In this document: in pieces, positions 18,157-27,576 of the stretch
How the letters are laid out: each line of letters begins with the position of its first letter
Position numbering within the stretch: position 1 is the first letter of the stretch
Origin: Jannaschia sp. W003
GTDB lineage: Bacteria > Pseudomonadota > Alphaproteobacteria > Rhodobacterales > Rhodobacteraceae
Assembly (NCBI RefSeq): GCF_025144335.1
Contig: NZ_CP083539.1
Span: 3,163,501 to 3,227,500, forward strand
Reading direction: 5' to 3'
Length of the DNA stretch: 64,000 nucleotides
The notes under the pieces: generated by a model
Databases searched by the model: none
Told to the model about the DNA's origin: nothing
The model's input: the letters and a program-made list of their open reading frames with translations, nothing else
Position numbers and translations under genes: made by a program

Positions 18157-18838
18157 GGGCGGCGACCTCGGGAATGGTCGTGAGGTCCGCGAGCTCGAGG
18201 TCGGGCCGGGCGTGCAGCCGGTCGACGGGCGCGCCCGCGCGGTTCACCCAGGCGGTGCGGAAGCCGTAGCCCGCCGCGCCCGCCGCGTCCCATCCGTTGG
18301 ACGACACGAACAGCACCTCGCCCGGCTCGCAGTCGAAGGAGCGGCCCACCATGTCGTAGACGGCCCGGGCGGGCTTGAACACGCCGACGCTCTCGACGCT
18401 CAGAACGTGGTCGAGGTTGCGGGCGATGCCGGCGGACTTCACGGCGCCGGCCAGCATCTCAGGCGAGCCGTTCGACAGGATGCCGGTGGCGAGGCCCGCG
18501 GACTTCAGCGCGTCCAGCATGTCGGCCACCTCCGGGTAGGCGCCCAGCTCCCAGTAGAGGGCCATCAGCCGCTCGCGCAGGTCGGCGCGGCCCTGCAGGC
18601 CCGCGGCCTCCAGCGCCCAGTCCAGCGCGTCGCCGGTGATCTGCCAGAAGTCCACGTGCGCCCCGGCGATGGTGCGCAGCCAGGTGTACTGGAGCTGCCG
18701 GTCGCGCCAGTCGGCGGCGAGGCGGGGCCAGAGGTCCGCCAGCGCCTCGAACCCGTCCTCCTCCGCGGCCTGCCGGGCGGCGGAGGAGACGTCGAAGAGC
18801 GTGCCGTAGGCGTCGAAGATGCAGGTCGTGATGGCCAT
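18149..18838 (-). CDS. Haloacid dehalogenase, type II ((S)-2-haloacid dehalogenase-like)
   Basis: 229 residues of the HAD superfamily. The nucleophile Asp is D9 in IFDAYGTLFD, motif II is ILSNGSPEM, the motif III Lys is in VFKPARAVYD, and the acidic motif region is SSNGWDAAGAAGYGF. The SSN(G/A)WDAxGA segment is characteristic of L-2-haloacid dehalogenases, which convert 2-haloalkanoates to hydroxyacids. The family is often annotated on sequence alone, and some members act on other substrates. It heads the operon with the alpha/beta hydrolase and the dehydratase. Confidence 0.88.
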   Translation of the reverse strand: MAITTCIFDAYGTLFDVSSAARQAAEEDGFEALADLWPRLAADWRDRQLQYTWLRTIAGAHVDFWQITGDALDWALEAAGLQGRADLRERLMALYWELGAYPEVADMLDALKSAGLATGILSNGSPEMLAGAVKSAGIARNLDHVLSVESVGVFKPARAVYDMVGRSFDCEPGEVLFVSSNGWDAAGAAGYGFRTAWVNRAGAPVDRLHARPDLELADLTTIPEVAARA

Positions 18839-18906
18839 GTGTCCCCCCAAGGTCGCCCCGTTCGTCGCAGGGCGGCCGGGCGGTGTCCAGCCGCGCGCAC
18901 GGCGAA

Positions 18907-18946
18907 GGCCCGGAGCCGCGTCCGGGCGGGGACGCGGCTCCGGGCC
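18907..18946 (-). terminator. 17-bp hairpin downstream of the 97-residue protein gene
   Basis: Perfect 17-bp arms (18907-18923 and 18930-18946) around a 6-base loop, starting 26 bases after the stop of the small gene on the minus strand. The stem is very stable, but the following bases (TTCGCCG) are not a U-tract. It probably ends that transcript before the dehalogenase operon. Confidence 0.6.
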
Positions 18947-18971
18947 TCGGGCCGGATCGAAGGGTGGCGGG

Positions 18972-19265
18972 CTAGCGGTCCGCCAGCTCGCAGAGGAAGC
19001 GGACCTTGCCCCCCACCGCCGCGACCTTGGCGCCGCCGGCGATCTCCGTGCGCTCGGTCCGACTGCCCGAATCGCAGTCCGGTCCGCTGCGGAACGCCGC
19101 CGCGGTGTGGGCGGGGGCGGCCGTGCCCAGCCCGGTCGCCGGGTCGGGATTCGCCGCCATGTCCCGCGACACAGCGACACCGGTTCCCGTGAGCACCGCG
19201 GTCAGCACGAGCCAGTCCCAGGAAAGGCCTCCTGCCCCGCGCACCATCTGTCCAATCGTTCGCAT
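18972..19265 (-). CDS. Small membrane protein with pilin-like hydrophobic helix
   Basis: 97 residues. After a short N-terminus there is one hydrophobic stretch, WDWLVLTAVLTGTGVAVS, then a polar Ala/Gly-rich tail with a Cys pair (C in GPDCDSG and in FLCELADR). The xDWxVLTAxxxGxGVAV pattern is like small Flp/Tad-type pilin-like proteins common in Rhodobacteraceae, but no prepilin cleavage motif is evident. A GGAGG Shine-Dalgarno lies 8 bases before the ATG, and a strong hairpin follows the gene, which supports a genuine separate gene. Function unknown. Confidence 0.65.
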   Translation of the reverse strand: MRTIGQMVRGAGGLSWDWLVLTAVLTGTGVAVSRDMAANPDPATGLGTAAPAHTAAAFRSGPDCDSGSRTERTEIAGGAKVAAVGGKVRFLCELADR

Positions 19266-19404
19266 CGTTCGAGCCTCCGCCCTGCTGCTTGGGACCCTTA
19301 TGCCCCCACGATCGGGCAGGAGTTGGGCAGAGAAACCGGCGGATGGGTCGGTTTGGGGGGTCTTCGCGGCCGGGGCGTGGACGATGCGGCGCCACGCCGC
19401 CCCA

Positions 19405-19437
19405 TTGCCCGCACGTCCTGAAACGGCGTGCGGGCAA
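19405..19437 (-). terminator. Hairpin downstream of fabI
   Basis: 11-bp arms TTGCCCGCACG and CGTGCGGGCAA around an 11-base loop, beginning 7 bases after the fabI stop on the minus strand. No U-tract follows, but position and stability fit the end of the fabABI transcript. Confidence 0.6.
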
Positions 19438-19443
19438 GGGGGT

Positions 19444-20231
19444 TCAGAGGTTGTCGGGCCGGGGCATGCCCATGACGTGGTAGCCGCCGTCCACGTGAAT
19501 CACCTCGCCGGTGGTGGCCATGCCCGCGTCCGACAGCAGGTAGAGCGCGGTTCCGCCGATGGCCTCCAGCGTGGCGTTGGCACGCAGCGGCGCGTTGGCC
19601 TCGGCGTGGCGGAAGGTGCGGCGCGCGCCGCCGATGGCCGAGCCCGCCAGCGTCTTCATCGGCCCCGGCGAGATCGCGTTCACGCGGATGCCCTCGGCCC
19701 CGAGGTCCGAGGCGAGGTAGCGCACCGACGCCTCGAGGGCCGCCTTGGCGACGCCCATAACGTTGTAGTGCGGCATGACCCGGCGCGAGCCCTCGAAGGT
19801 CAGCGTGACGATGCCGCCGCCGGGCCGCATCATCGGCGCCGCGCGGCGGGCCAGCTCGATCAGCGAGTAGCACGAGATGTCGAGCGAGTTGCGGAAGTTC
19901 GCGCGGCTCGTGTTCGAGAACCGTCCCGTCAGCTCCGACTTGTCGGAGAAGGCCACCGCGTGGACCAGGAAGTCGAGCCCGTCCCAGCGCGCCTGCAGGG
20001 CCTCGAACACCGCATCCAGCGAGGCGTCGTCGGTCACGTCGCAGTCGAGCACGATGTCGCTGCCGACGCTCTCGGCCAAGGGGGCGACCCGCTTGCCGAA
20101 GGCCTCGCCCTGGTGGGTGAAGGCCAGCTCCGCGCCCGCCCCGTGCAGGGCCCTGGCGATGCCCCAGGCGATGGAGCGGTCGTTGGCGACCCCCATCACG
20201 AGGCCGCGCTTGCCCGCCATCGACAGGGCGC

Positions 20232-20235
<4 letters not shown>
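19444..20235 (-). CDS. fabI: Enoyl-[acyl-carrier-protein] reductase FabI
   Basis: 263 residues of the FabI-type SDR fold. The cofactor site is [17 protein letters not shown], and the catalytic Tyr and Lys are Y157 and K164 in HYNVMGVAK. The position equivalent to the first E. coli tyrosine (Y146) is Phe (F147 in TLTFEGS). The enzyme reduces trans-2-enoyl-ACP with NADH in fatty acid elongation. It is last in fabA-fabB-fabI with an ATGA overlap to fabB. The arrangement divergent from irr is shared by many alphaproteobacteria. Confidence 0.97.
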
Positions 20236-21461
<1,226 letters not shown>

Positions 21462-21472
21462 GGCAGTATCCT

Positions 21473-21982
21473 TCACGACTCGGACAGGGCGACCTTCATG
21501 CCCTTGACCACGTAGATTTCCTCGCCGTCGGCCTCGACCCGGCCGTCGGCCACGCCCATGGTCAGGCGCCGCGTCTGCACGGCCTTGGTGAAGTCGACGA
21601 AGTAGGTGAGCCGTTTGCGGTCGGGGCGCACCATGCCGGTGAGCTTCACCTCGCCCACGCCCAGCGCGTAGCCCCGCCCCTGCCAGCCGCGCCAGCCGAG
21701 GTTGAAGCCCGTGAGCTGCCACAGGCCGTCCAGCCCGAGGCAGCCGGGCATGATCGGGTTGCCGGGGAAGTGGCAGTCGAAGAACCACAGGTCGGGCGTG
21801 ATGTCGAACTCGGCCACCACGTGGCCCTTGCCGTGCAGCCCGCCGTCGGCGGAGATGTCGGTGATGCGGTCCATCATCAGCATCGGCGGCTCGGGCAGCT
21901 GGGCGTTGCCCGGCCCGAACAGCTCGCCGCGGGCGCACCGCAGGAGGTCGTCGCGGTCGAAGAAGGTCGGGTGCTGGCTCAT
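21473..21982 (-). CDS. fabA: 3-hydroxydecanoyl-[acyl-carrier-protein] dehydratase/isomerase
   Basis: 169 residues, the exact family size. The hot-dog-fold active site is [23 protein letters not shown], with catalytic H71 and D85 matching the E. coli pair H70/D84. It dehydrates 3-hydroxydecanoyl-ACP and isomerises the trans-2 to the cis-3 product, which starts unsaturated fatty acid synthesis. A GGAGG Shine-Dalgarno precedes the ATG. First gene of the fabABI operon, divergent from irr. Confidence 0.98.
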   Translation of the reverse strand: MSQHPTFFDRDDLLRCARGELFGPGNAQLPEPPMLMMDRITDISADGGLHGKGHVVAEFDITPDLWFFDCHFPGNPIMPGCLGLDGLWQLTGFNLGWRGWQGRGYALGVGEVKLTGMVRPDRKRLTYFVDFTKAVQTRRLTMGVADGRVEADGEEIYVVKGMKVALSES

Positions 21983-22018
21983 CGGGCCTCCAAAGCGCAG
22001 TTGCGGCCACTCGTATCA

Positions 22019-22086
22019 CCCCACGTTTCAACGCCGCAACCCGGCCGTGAGGCGCCCCGGGCGGCGAATCCGTTTGAAACATGGGG
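22019..22086. promoter_or_regulatory. Irr/fabA divergent promoter region with a long-spaced inverted repeat
   Basis: CCCCACGTTTCAA (22019-22031) and TTGAAACATGGGG (22074-22086) are inverted copies with 12 of 13 positions matching, centres about 55 bases apart. Each core (CGTTTCAACG and CGTTTGAAAC) is itself nearly palindromic. The two copies sit next to the presumed promoters of fabA and irr respectively. This suggests a regulator site for both genes, possibly Irr itself, but neither half resembles the published rhizobial iron control element closely. Confidence 0.45.
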
Positions 22087-22108
22087 GGTCGGTGCCTATC
22101 CTCGGGGG

Positions 22109-22537
22109 ATGCAACCCCTCTGCGACACCCACCGCATGCGCGGCGAAGCCTGGCTCGCCGGCGCGGACCTGCGCCCCACGCGGCAGCGCGTGCTCCTCGC
22201 CGCGCTCCTCGTGGGCGACGGGCGCGACCGCCACGTCACCGCCGAGTGGCTGCACGACGCCGCCCGCGAGACGGGCGAGAAGGTGTCGCTGGCCACGGTC
22301 TACAACACCCTGCGCGCCTTTACCGAAGCCGGTCTGGTGCAGGAGATCACGGTGGACGGCTCGGGCAGCCACTTCGACACCCGGCTCGACGACCACGCCC
22401 ACTTCTACTGGGAGGGCGGCGGCCACCTGTCGGATGCGGGCACCGAAGGCCTGCGCATCCCCAACCTGCCCGAGGCCCCCGAGGGCATGGAGATCGCCAA
22501 GGTCGACGTGGTGATCCGCCTTCGCCCGAAGGCGTAG
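22109..22537 (+). CDS. irr: Irr-type Fur family transcriptional regulator
   Basis: 142 residues of the Fur superfamily. A winged-helix DNA-binding domain includes [15 protein letters not shown] and the recognition region [19 protein letters not shown]. The dimerisation/metal domain has [14 protein letters not shown], with the HxH that in Irr proteins contributes to haem or metal sensing. The position divergent from fabA is the usual one for Irr in this group. Irr integrates iron and haem status. The ATG chosen matches the family N-terminus; an upstream in-frame extension is not conserved-looking. Confidence 0.9.
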   Translation: MQPLCDTHRMRGEAWLAGADLRPTRQRVLLAALLVGDGRDRHVTAEWLHDAARETGEKVSLATVYNTLRAFTEAGLVQEITVDGSGSHFDTRLDDHAHFYWEGGGHLSDAGTEGLRIPNLPEAPEGMEIAKVDVVIRLRPKA

Positions 22538-22658
22538 CCGCCTTCGCCCCACCGATATCGCGGAAAGGCCGCCGCAGGCATCGGCGGCGGCCCCCCCCGC
22601 GCTGGACGCATCCCCGCCCCCGCCATAGGTCCGGGGCGAACCACCCCGGGAGGCCTCC

Positions 22659-23414
22659 ATGTCCGACACCTTCGCCCGCTACCCCTCGCTTTACGGCCGC
22701 TGCGTCGTGATGACCGGCGGCGCCTCCGGCATCGGCGCGCGCATCGTCGAGGCCTTCGTGGAGCAGGGCGCCCACGTGGGCTTCCTCGACATCGACCGCG
22801 AGGGCGGCGAGGCCATGGCCGCGCGCTTCGACTCCGTGCGTTTCGAGCACTGCGACCTGCGCGACATCGAGGCCACCCGCGCGGCCCTCGCCCGCCTGCG
22901 CGAGGTCCACGGCCCCGCCCAGGTCCTGGTCAACAACGCCGCCCACGACGACCGCCACGACTGGCGCGAGGTGACGCCCGCGTACTGGGACGAGCGGCAG
23001 GCCACCAACCTGCGCCACATGTTCTTCGCGATCCAGGCCGTGGCCCCCGACATGATCGACCACGGCGGCGGCGCGATCATCAACATGGGAAGCAACTCGT
23101 GGTGGGAGGCGGTGGGCAACTTTCCCGCCTACGCCACCGCCAAGGCGGCCGTGCACGGGCTGACGCGCACCATGGCGCGCGACCTCGGCAAGCACCGCAT
23201 CCGCGTGAACACCGTGGTGCCGGGCTGGATCATGACCGAGCGGCAGAAGGCGCTCTGGGTCACGCCCGAGGCCATCGAGGCCCACCGCGCCCGCCAGTGC
23301 CTGCCCGACCTGATCGAGCCCGCCCACGTGGCCCGCATGGTGCTGTTCCTCGCCTCCGATGATGCCGCCATGTGTACCGCCAACAACTACATGGTGGAGG
23401 CCGGCAGCATCTGA
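22659..23414 (+). CDS. SDR-family sugar 1-dehydrogenase (similar to Caulobacter D-xylose 1-dehydrogenase XylB)
   Basis: 251 residues of a classical short-chain dehydrogenase. The NAD site is VVMTGGASGIGA with D in FLDIDRE selecting NAD. LVNNAAHDDRHDW is the NNAG-type motif, and the Ser-Tyr-Lys triad lies in MGSNSWW and AYATAKAA. The NNAxxDDRH, AYWDERxxxNLRHM and LFLASDDAxxCT segments closely resemble pentose 1-dehydrogenases (xylose, arabinose or galactose to lactone, NAD+). The exact sugar is not determinable. GGGAGG lies just before the ATG. The dehydrogenase gene downstream may form an operon with it (55-base gap). Confidence 0.88.
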   Translation: MSDTFARYPSLYGRCVVMTGGASGIGARIVEAFVEQGAHVGFLDIDREGGEAMAARFDSVRFEHCDLRDIEATRAALARLREVHGPAQVLVNNAAHDDRHDWREVTPAYWDERQATNLRHMFFAIQAVAPDMIDHGGGAIINMGSNSWWEAVGNFPAYATAKAAVHGLTRTMARDLGKHRIRVNTVVPGWIMTERQKALWVTPEAIEAHRARQCLPDLIEPAHVARMVLFLASDDAAMCTANNYMVEAGSI

Positions 23415-23469
23415 TGGCGCGCCCCCGCGGGGCGTGGAACAGTCGCACGGGACCAGAGGGAGCACAGGC

Positions 23470-24354
23470 ATGGAACGGATCGGATTCGTCGGCGCGGGAC
23501 TGATGGGCGAGGGCATGGCTTTGAGCCTCCTGCGCGCGGGCCACCCCGTCACGGTCGTCGCCCACCGCAACCGCGCGCCCGTCGAGCGGCTGGTGGCCGA
23601 GGGCGCCGCGGAGGCCGCGGACCTCGCCGCGCTGGCGAAGGCCTCCGACGTGGTCCACGTCTGCGCCCCCGGCTCGCCGCAGGTCGAGGTTATCGTCGAG
23701 GCCCTCCTGCCCCACCTCGCCCCCGGATCGATCGTGGTCGACTGCTCCACCGCCAACCCCGTCTCCACGGTGGCGCTGGCGGCGCGGCTCGAGGCGGCGG
23801 GCTGCGCCATGGCCGACGCGCCCCTCGGCGGCACGCCCGCGCAGGCGATGGAGGGCAAGCTCTCGGCCATGGTGGGGGCGTCCGAGGAGACCTTCCGGCG
23901 CGTCGAGCCGATCCTGCGCCGCTGGGCCGACGCGGGTGTCGAGCACGTCGGCCCATGCGGCACCGGCCACCGCATGAAGCTGCTGATGAACTTCCTCGCC
24001 ATGGGCTACGGCGCGATCTACGCCGAGGCGCTGGCCCTCGCGCGCAAGGTCGACATCGCGCCCGCGCGCTTCGACGAGGTGATGCGCGGCAGCCGCATGG
24101 GCTGCGGCTTCTACGAGACCTTCATGGCCTCCGCCGTCCACGGGCAGCGCGACGCCCACAAGTTCACGCTGACGAATGCCCTCAAGGACACCACCTACCT
24201 CGCCGCCATGGCCGAGGCGGCGGGCCTCGCCAACCCGATGGGCGCGGCGATCCGCAACAGCTACGCGGGCGCGGTGAACATGGGGGGCGACGGGGCCGAG
24301 GACTACGTGCCGCATCTGGCGGACTTCGTGGCGCGGGCGAACGGGCTCGACTGA
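23470..24354 (+). CDS. Beta-hydroxyacid dehydrogenase (3-hydroxyisobutyrate dehydrogenase family)
   Basis: 294 residues. The N-terminal Rossmann motif is RIGFVGAGLMGEGMA, with basic residues after the second strand (VVAHRNRAP) hinting at NADP. The substrate-binding motif is DAPLGGTPAQAMEGKLSAMVG, and the catalytic Lys is in HRMKLLMNFLAMG. Related enzymes are tartronate semialdehyde, 3-hydroxyisobutyrate and L-threonate dehydrogenases. It lies downstream of a sugar dehydrogenase-like gene, so a role in sugar-acid catabolism is a reasonable inference. Confidence 0.88.
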   Translation: MERIGFVGAGLMGEGMALSLLRAGHPVTVVAHRNRAPVERLVAEGAAEAADLAALAKASDVVHVCAPGSPQVEVIVEALLPHLAPGSIVVDCSTANPVSTVALAARLEAAGCAMADAPLGGTPAQAMEGKLSAMVGASEETFRRVEPILRRWADAGVEHVGPCGTGHRMKLLMNFLAMGYGAIYAEALALARKVDIAPARFDEVMRGSRMGCGFYETFMASAVHGQRDAHKFTLTNALKDTTYLAAMAEAAGLANPMGAAIRNSYAGAVNMGGDGAEDYVPHLADFVARANGLD

Positions 24355-24370
24355 CGGCGCCGGCCGAAGC

Positions 24371-24420
24371 GAGGGGCCAGCCCCTCGCGCTCCCCGAGGT
24401 ATTTGCGGCCAGAGGAAGGG
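24371..24420. repeat. AAATACCTCGGGG-type dispersed repeat, copy 1 of 3 (reverse orientation)
   Basis: A GAGGGGC-CA-GCCCCTC hairpin (24371-24386) is followed by CCCCGAGGTATTTG (24392-24405) and AGAGGAAG. The same core occurs inverted at 28661-28705 and 40950-41003. This copy lies between convergent genes and may terminate one or both. Very similar elements are frequent in intergenic DNA of Roseobacter-group genomes. Confidence 0.7.
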
Positions 24421-24422
24421 GG

Positions 24423-26546
24423 CTACCCGAGGCCCAGTTCCGTGAAGGGGAGGTAGTGGACGGGGTCGCCCGGCTCCACCGTCATGGCCTCGTCGGGGAG
24501 GACGACGAAGCCTTCGGCCCAGCTCAGGCCCGATACGCGGCCCGAGCCTTCCGAGGCGAACACCTCGGCGTGGCCTCGGGCATCGAGGCGGGCGCGCAGC
24601 ACCTCGCGGCGGCCCGCCTTCTTGCGCTTCGCGAAGGCCGCCGGGACCGTGAGGGTGCGCGGCTCGCTCCACGGGGCGCCGGCCATGCGCAGCAGCGCGG
24701 GGCGCGCGAGGAGCGCGGCGCAGGTGAAGGCGGCGACCGGGTTGCCGGGCAGCCCGAACAGCGGCGTGCCCCGCCAGCGGCCCAAGGCGAGCGGCCGCCC
24801 CGGCTTGATCGCGATGCGCCAGTGCGAGACCGTGCCCCGCTCGCCCAGCAAGCGCGACAGGTGATCCTCGTCGCCCGCGGAGGCGCCGCCCGATGTCAGG
24901 ATCGCGTCCGCCTCCGCGCCCCGGTTCAAGGCGGCGGCCAGCGCCTCCACATCGTCGCCCACGTGCCCGAGGTCCACGGGCCGCATCCCCCACCCCGCGA
25001 GCATGGCGAGCAGCATGGGCCGGTTCGCGTCGAAGATACCCTCCCCCGTGGCACCGGGCGGCACGATCTCGTCGCCCGTCGAGAGCACGGCGACCCGCAG
25101 CCGCGCCCGGACCGGCAGGCGCCCGTGCCCCGCCGCGATTGCCAGCGCGAGGTCGGTGGGCCGCAACCGCGCGCCTGCCCGGAGAATCGGATCGCCCGCC
25201 TCCACGTCCTCGCCGGCCCGCCGCGTGTTGGCGCCGCGCTTCGGCTCGTGGCGCAGGCGGAGCGCGCCGCCGTCGGCCTCCGCGTCTTCCTGCAGCACCA
25301 CGGTATCCACCCCCTCGGGCAGCGCCGCGCCGGTGAGGATGCGAAGGGCGTGGCCCGCGGCCACGGCGCCCGCGAAGGGCTGCCCCGCCGCCGCGCGCCC
25401 CTCGGCGATCGGCACCGCCCCCTCGGGCGGCGGATGCGCGAAGCCCCAGCCGTCCACGGCGGCGTTGGGCCGGGGCGGGTTGCTCCGCAGCGCCGCTACG
25501 TCCCGCGCGAGGACGCGCCCCGCCGCCTCGCCCACGGGAACGGTCTCCTCGCCCGCGACGGGCTCCAGCCGCGAGAGCGTCGCCATCGCCTCGTCCACCG
25601 GCGTCCAGCGGATGCCGGGGGGGAGCGCGAAGCAGTCGTTGGGCGCGCGGGCGGCGGGCGCCTCCTGCGGACCGGCGCCTTCGCTCGCGCCCGGGTCGAC
25701 CGAGCCCTTGGCCACGAGCGAGCCCTCCGGCCCGACGCCCAGGATCCACCCCTCCTCGCGGGCGACGCGCGCCGCATCGGGAACTGCGGCGGGCGCGGTG
25801 AACCACGCGTCCGGCATGGCGCGCAGGGCGGCGGCGGTGGCGGCCACCTGCCGCGCGTCGCGGATAGGGTGGTCGTGGGGCATGTCGTCGAACAGCGACG
25901 GGTAGATCTCCGCCAGCACGATCCGCGCGTCCGGCACCGCGAACCCCGTCTGCTGCGGCCATACGGCCAGATCGGGATGGGTGCGCCGCAGCCGGGCCAG
26001 CGCCGGCAGGCCCACGAGCGTCTGCCCCCCGACCGATCCGGAATACGCGATCTGCCACACCGACTTCGCGCCGCTCCCGCCCTCGCAGCGGCGGTGCTCG
26101 GGCAGCGTCAGCCCCTCGCGCGCCGACTTCCGGGCGGGAAGGCCCGGGTAGTCGCGTCCCTGCGGGTGCCCCCAGAACGGGCCGATGCCGCCGAACCGGG
26201 CGTTCGCCTGCGCGGCCACCTCGAAGCGGTTGTTGCCGTTGTCCGCGCCGTCCCGGACGCGCTCGGCCAGCCAGTCCCACGCGGCGATGGCCTCGGCCCG
26301 CCCCGTGAGGACTTCCGCGAAGCCGCGCGGGAAGCCGTAGGCGAAGTCGAAGCCGAGGAGCGTCCGGTGCCCCTGCGCCAGCAGCGCGTCGATCCATGCC
26401 AGCGCCGCGTGGCGGGTGCGGAAGTAGCGCACCTCCCGCTCGCCGCGCAGGTCGGCGCAGACCCAGATCGCGTCGGCGCTGGGCCGGGCCGGGCTGGGCG
26501 TCGCGGCGGACGACCAGTCGGCGGCGACGACCAGATCGAACCTCAC
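24423..26546 (-). CDS. RNase H-like (DUF429-type) domain fused to molybdopterin molybdenumtransferase MoeA
   Basis: 707 residues. Residues from about 310 on form a complete MoeA: AAGRVLARDVAALRSNPPRPNAAVDGWGFA, STGDEIVPPG, LTSGGASAGDEDH and LFGLPGNPVAAFTC, the motifs for molybdate insertion into adenylylated molybdopterin. Residues 1-290 are an unrelated domain with RNase H-fold features: AADWS (D10), LLGFDFAYGF (D67) and LAEIYPSLF (E213), reminiscent of DUF429 predicted nucleases. A Pro/Ala/Gly linker (about 284-308) joins them. The GTG start overlaps the mobB stop (GTGA). Last gene of fdhD-mobA-mobB-moeA. E. coli MoeA alone is about 410 residues. Confidence 0.9.
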   Translation of the reverse strand: MRFDLVVAADWSSAATPSPARPSADAIWVCADLRGEREVRYFRTRHAALAWIDALLAQGHRTLLGFDFAYGFPRGFAEVLTGRAEAIAAWDWLAERVRDGADNGNNRFEVAAQANARFGGIGPFWGHPQGRDYPGLPARKSAREGLTLPEHRRCEGGSGAKSVWQIAYSGSVGGQTLVGLPALARLRRTHPDLAVWPQQTGFAVPDARIVLAEIYPSLFDDMPHDHPIRDARQVAATAAALRAMPDAWFTAPAAVPDAARVAREEGWILGVGPEGSLVAKGSVDPGASEGAGPQEAPAARAPNDCFALPPGIRWTPVDEAMATLSRLEPVAGEETVPVGEAAGRVLARDVAALRSNPPRPNAAVDGWGFAHPPPEGAVPIAEGRAAAGQPFAGAVAAGHALRILTGAALPEGVDTVVLQEDAEADGGALRLRHEPKRGANTRRAGEDVEAGDPILRAGARLRPTDLALAIAAGHGRLPVRARLRVAVLSTGDEIVPPGATGEGIFDANRPMLLAMLAGWGMRPVDLGHVGDDVEALAAALNRGAEADAILTSGGASAGDEDHLSRLLGERGTVSHWRIAIKPGRPLALGRWRGTPLFGLPGNPVAAFTCAALLARPALLRMAGAPWSEPRTLTVPAAFAKRKKAGRREVLRARLDARGHAEVFASEGSGRVSGLSWAEGFVVLPDEAMTVEPGDPVHYLPFTELGLG

Positions 26547-27013
26547 CGCAGCACGAAGTCCGCGACGGCGCCCACGTCGCCCAGATCGAGGCGCGGCACC
26601 GCCAGCCCGGTCTCGCCGTCCGAAGCCACCGCACGGATCGTCGGGTCGGCCTCAGCGAGCGGGCGCACGCCCAACCCGGTGCGCCAGACCTCGATGCGCT
26701 TGTGGTCGCCGCGCTTCCAGCCCTCGGCCAGCACCACGTCGCAGGGATCGAGCCGGGCGAGGAGCTGCTGGAGCGTCTGCTCGCGCGCCTCCTCCATCAG
26801 CGCGATGCGCGCATCGGACGCCAGCAGCACCTGCCGCGCGCCCGCGACCCGGTGGCGGTGGCTGTCGGTGCCGGGCACCTCCAGGTCGAGCGCGTGATGG
26901 GTGCGCTTGAGCGTCGAGACGGCGAGGCCGCGGCGCGTGAGTTCCGCCACCAACCGCTCGGTCAGCGTGGTCTTGCCGGCGTCCTTGCGCCCGACGATGC
27001 CCCAGAGGATCAC
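26543..27013 (-). CDS. mobB: Molybdopterin-guanine dinucleotide biosynthesis adaptor MobB
   Basis: 156 residues. The P-loop is GIVGRKDAGKTTL, and the STLKRTHHALDLEVPGTDS and VVLAEGWKRGDHKRIEV segments are diagnostic of MobB. It binds GTP and assists MobA in forming molybdopterin guanine dinucleotide. The GTG start overlaps the mobA stop as GTGA, and its own stop overlaps the next GTG in the same manner. Confidence 0.95.
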   Translation of the reverse strand: MILWGIVGRKDAGKTTLTERLVAELTRRGLAVSTLKRTHHALDLEVPGTDSHRHRVAGARQVLLASDARIALMEEAREQTLQQLLARLDPCDVVLAEGWKRGDHKRIEVWRTGLGVRPLAEADPTIRAVASDGETGLAVPRLDLGDVGAVADFVLR

Positions 27014-27576
27014 CGGTCCGCCTCCGCGAGATCCTCGGGGGTGTTCACGTTAAAGAACGCCGCCTCGGGGAACTCGGCGTAGCCCGCGCCGTGGCGGTCG
27101 GTCCAGTGGAGCACCTTGCGGGTGCCCCCCTCCAGCGCCGCGCGCAGGTCGCCCCGCAGCGCCACGGGCCAGAGGCCGAAGGTCGGCTGCGGGCGCCCCC
27201 CCGCCGAGGCGAGGGCCAGGCCCGAGGGGCCGGCGGCGGCGTGGAGCTTCCCGGCCAGATCGAGCGGCAGGAACGGCGTGTCGGCGGCTGCCGAGATCAC
27301 CGCGTCGGCGCCGAGCGACGCCGCCCACTCCATGCCCGCCAGAACCCCCGCCAACGGGCCGGGGTGGCCGGGAACGGTGTCGGACAGCACCGGCAGCCCG
27401 AGGTCGGCCCAGCGCTTGGGGTCGCCGTTGGCGTTCAGCGCGAGGGGCGCCGCCTGCCCCTCCAGCCGCGCGACCACGTGGGCCACGAGGGGCCGGCCCC
27501 GCACCACCAGCCGCCCCTTGTCGCCGCCGCCCATGCGCCGCGCGAGGCCGCCCGCGAGGATCACCGCGGGCGTCAC
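27010..27576 (-). CDS. mobA: Molybdenum cofactor guanylyltransferase MobA
   Basis: 188 residues of the MobA/GlmU-type nucleotidyltransferase fold. The GTP-binding signature is ILAGGLARRMGGGDKGRL, the metal-binding acidic motif is SAAADTPFLP, and the C-terminal FFNVNTPEDLAEAD is typical. It transfers GMP from GTP to molybdopterin. The GTG start overlaps the fdhD stop as GTGA, as part of a serial GTGA-coupled operon. Confidence 0.96.
   Translation of the reverse strand: MTPAVILAGGLARRMGGGDKGRLVVRGRPLVAHVVARLEGQAAPLALNANGDPKRWADLGLPVLSDTVPGHPGPLAGVLAGMEWAASLGADAVISAAADTPFLPLDLAGKLHAAAGPSGLALASAGGRPQPTFGLWPVALRGDLRAALEGGTRKVLHWTDRHGAGYAEFPEAAFFNVNTPEDLAEADR

Noticed and set aside
16349..19265. 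Genomic island with catabolic genes
   Set aside because: No integrase, tRNA, direct repeats or base-composition shift were seen; codon use matches neighbours.
23260..26634. Very long minus-strand frame of 1124 residues
   Set aside because: It is an Arg/Ala/Pro-rich alternative frame over the fused MoeA gene and the genes beside it; no domain is recognisable.
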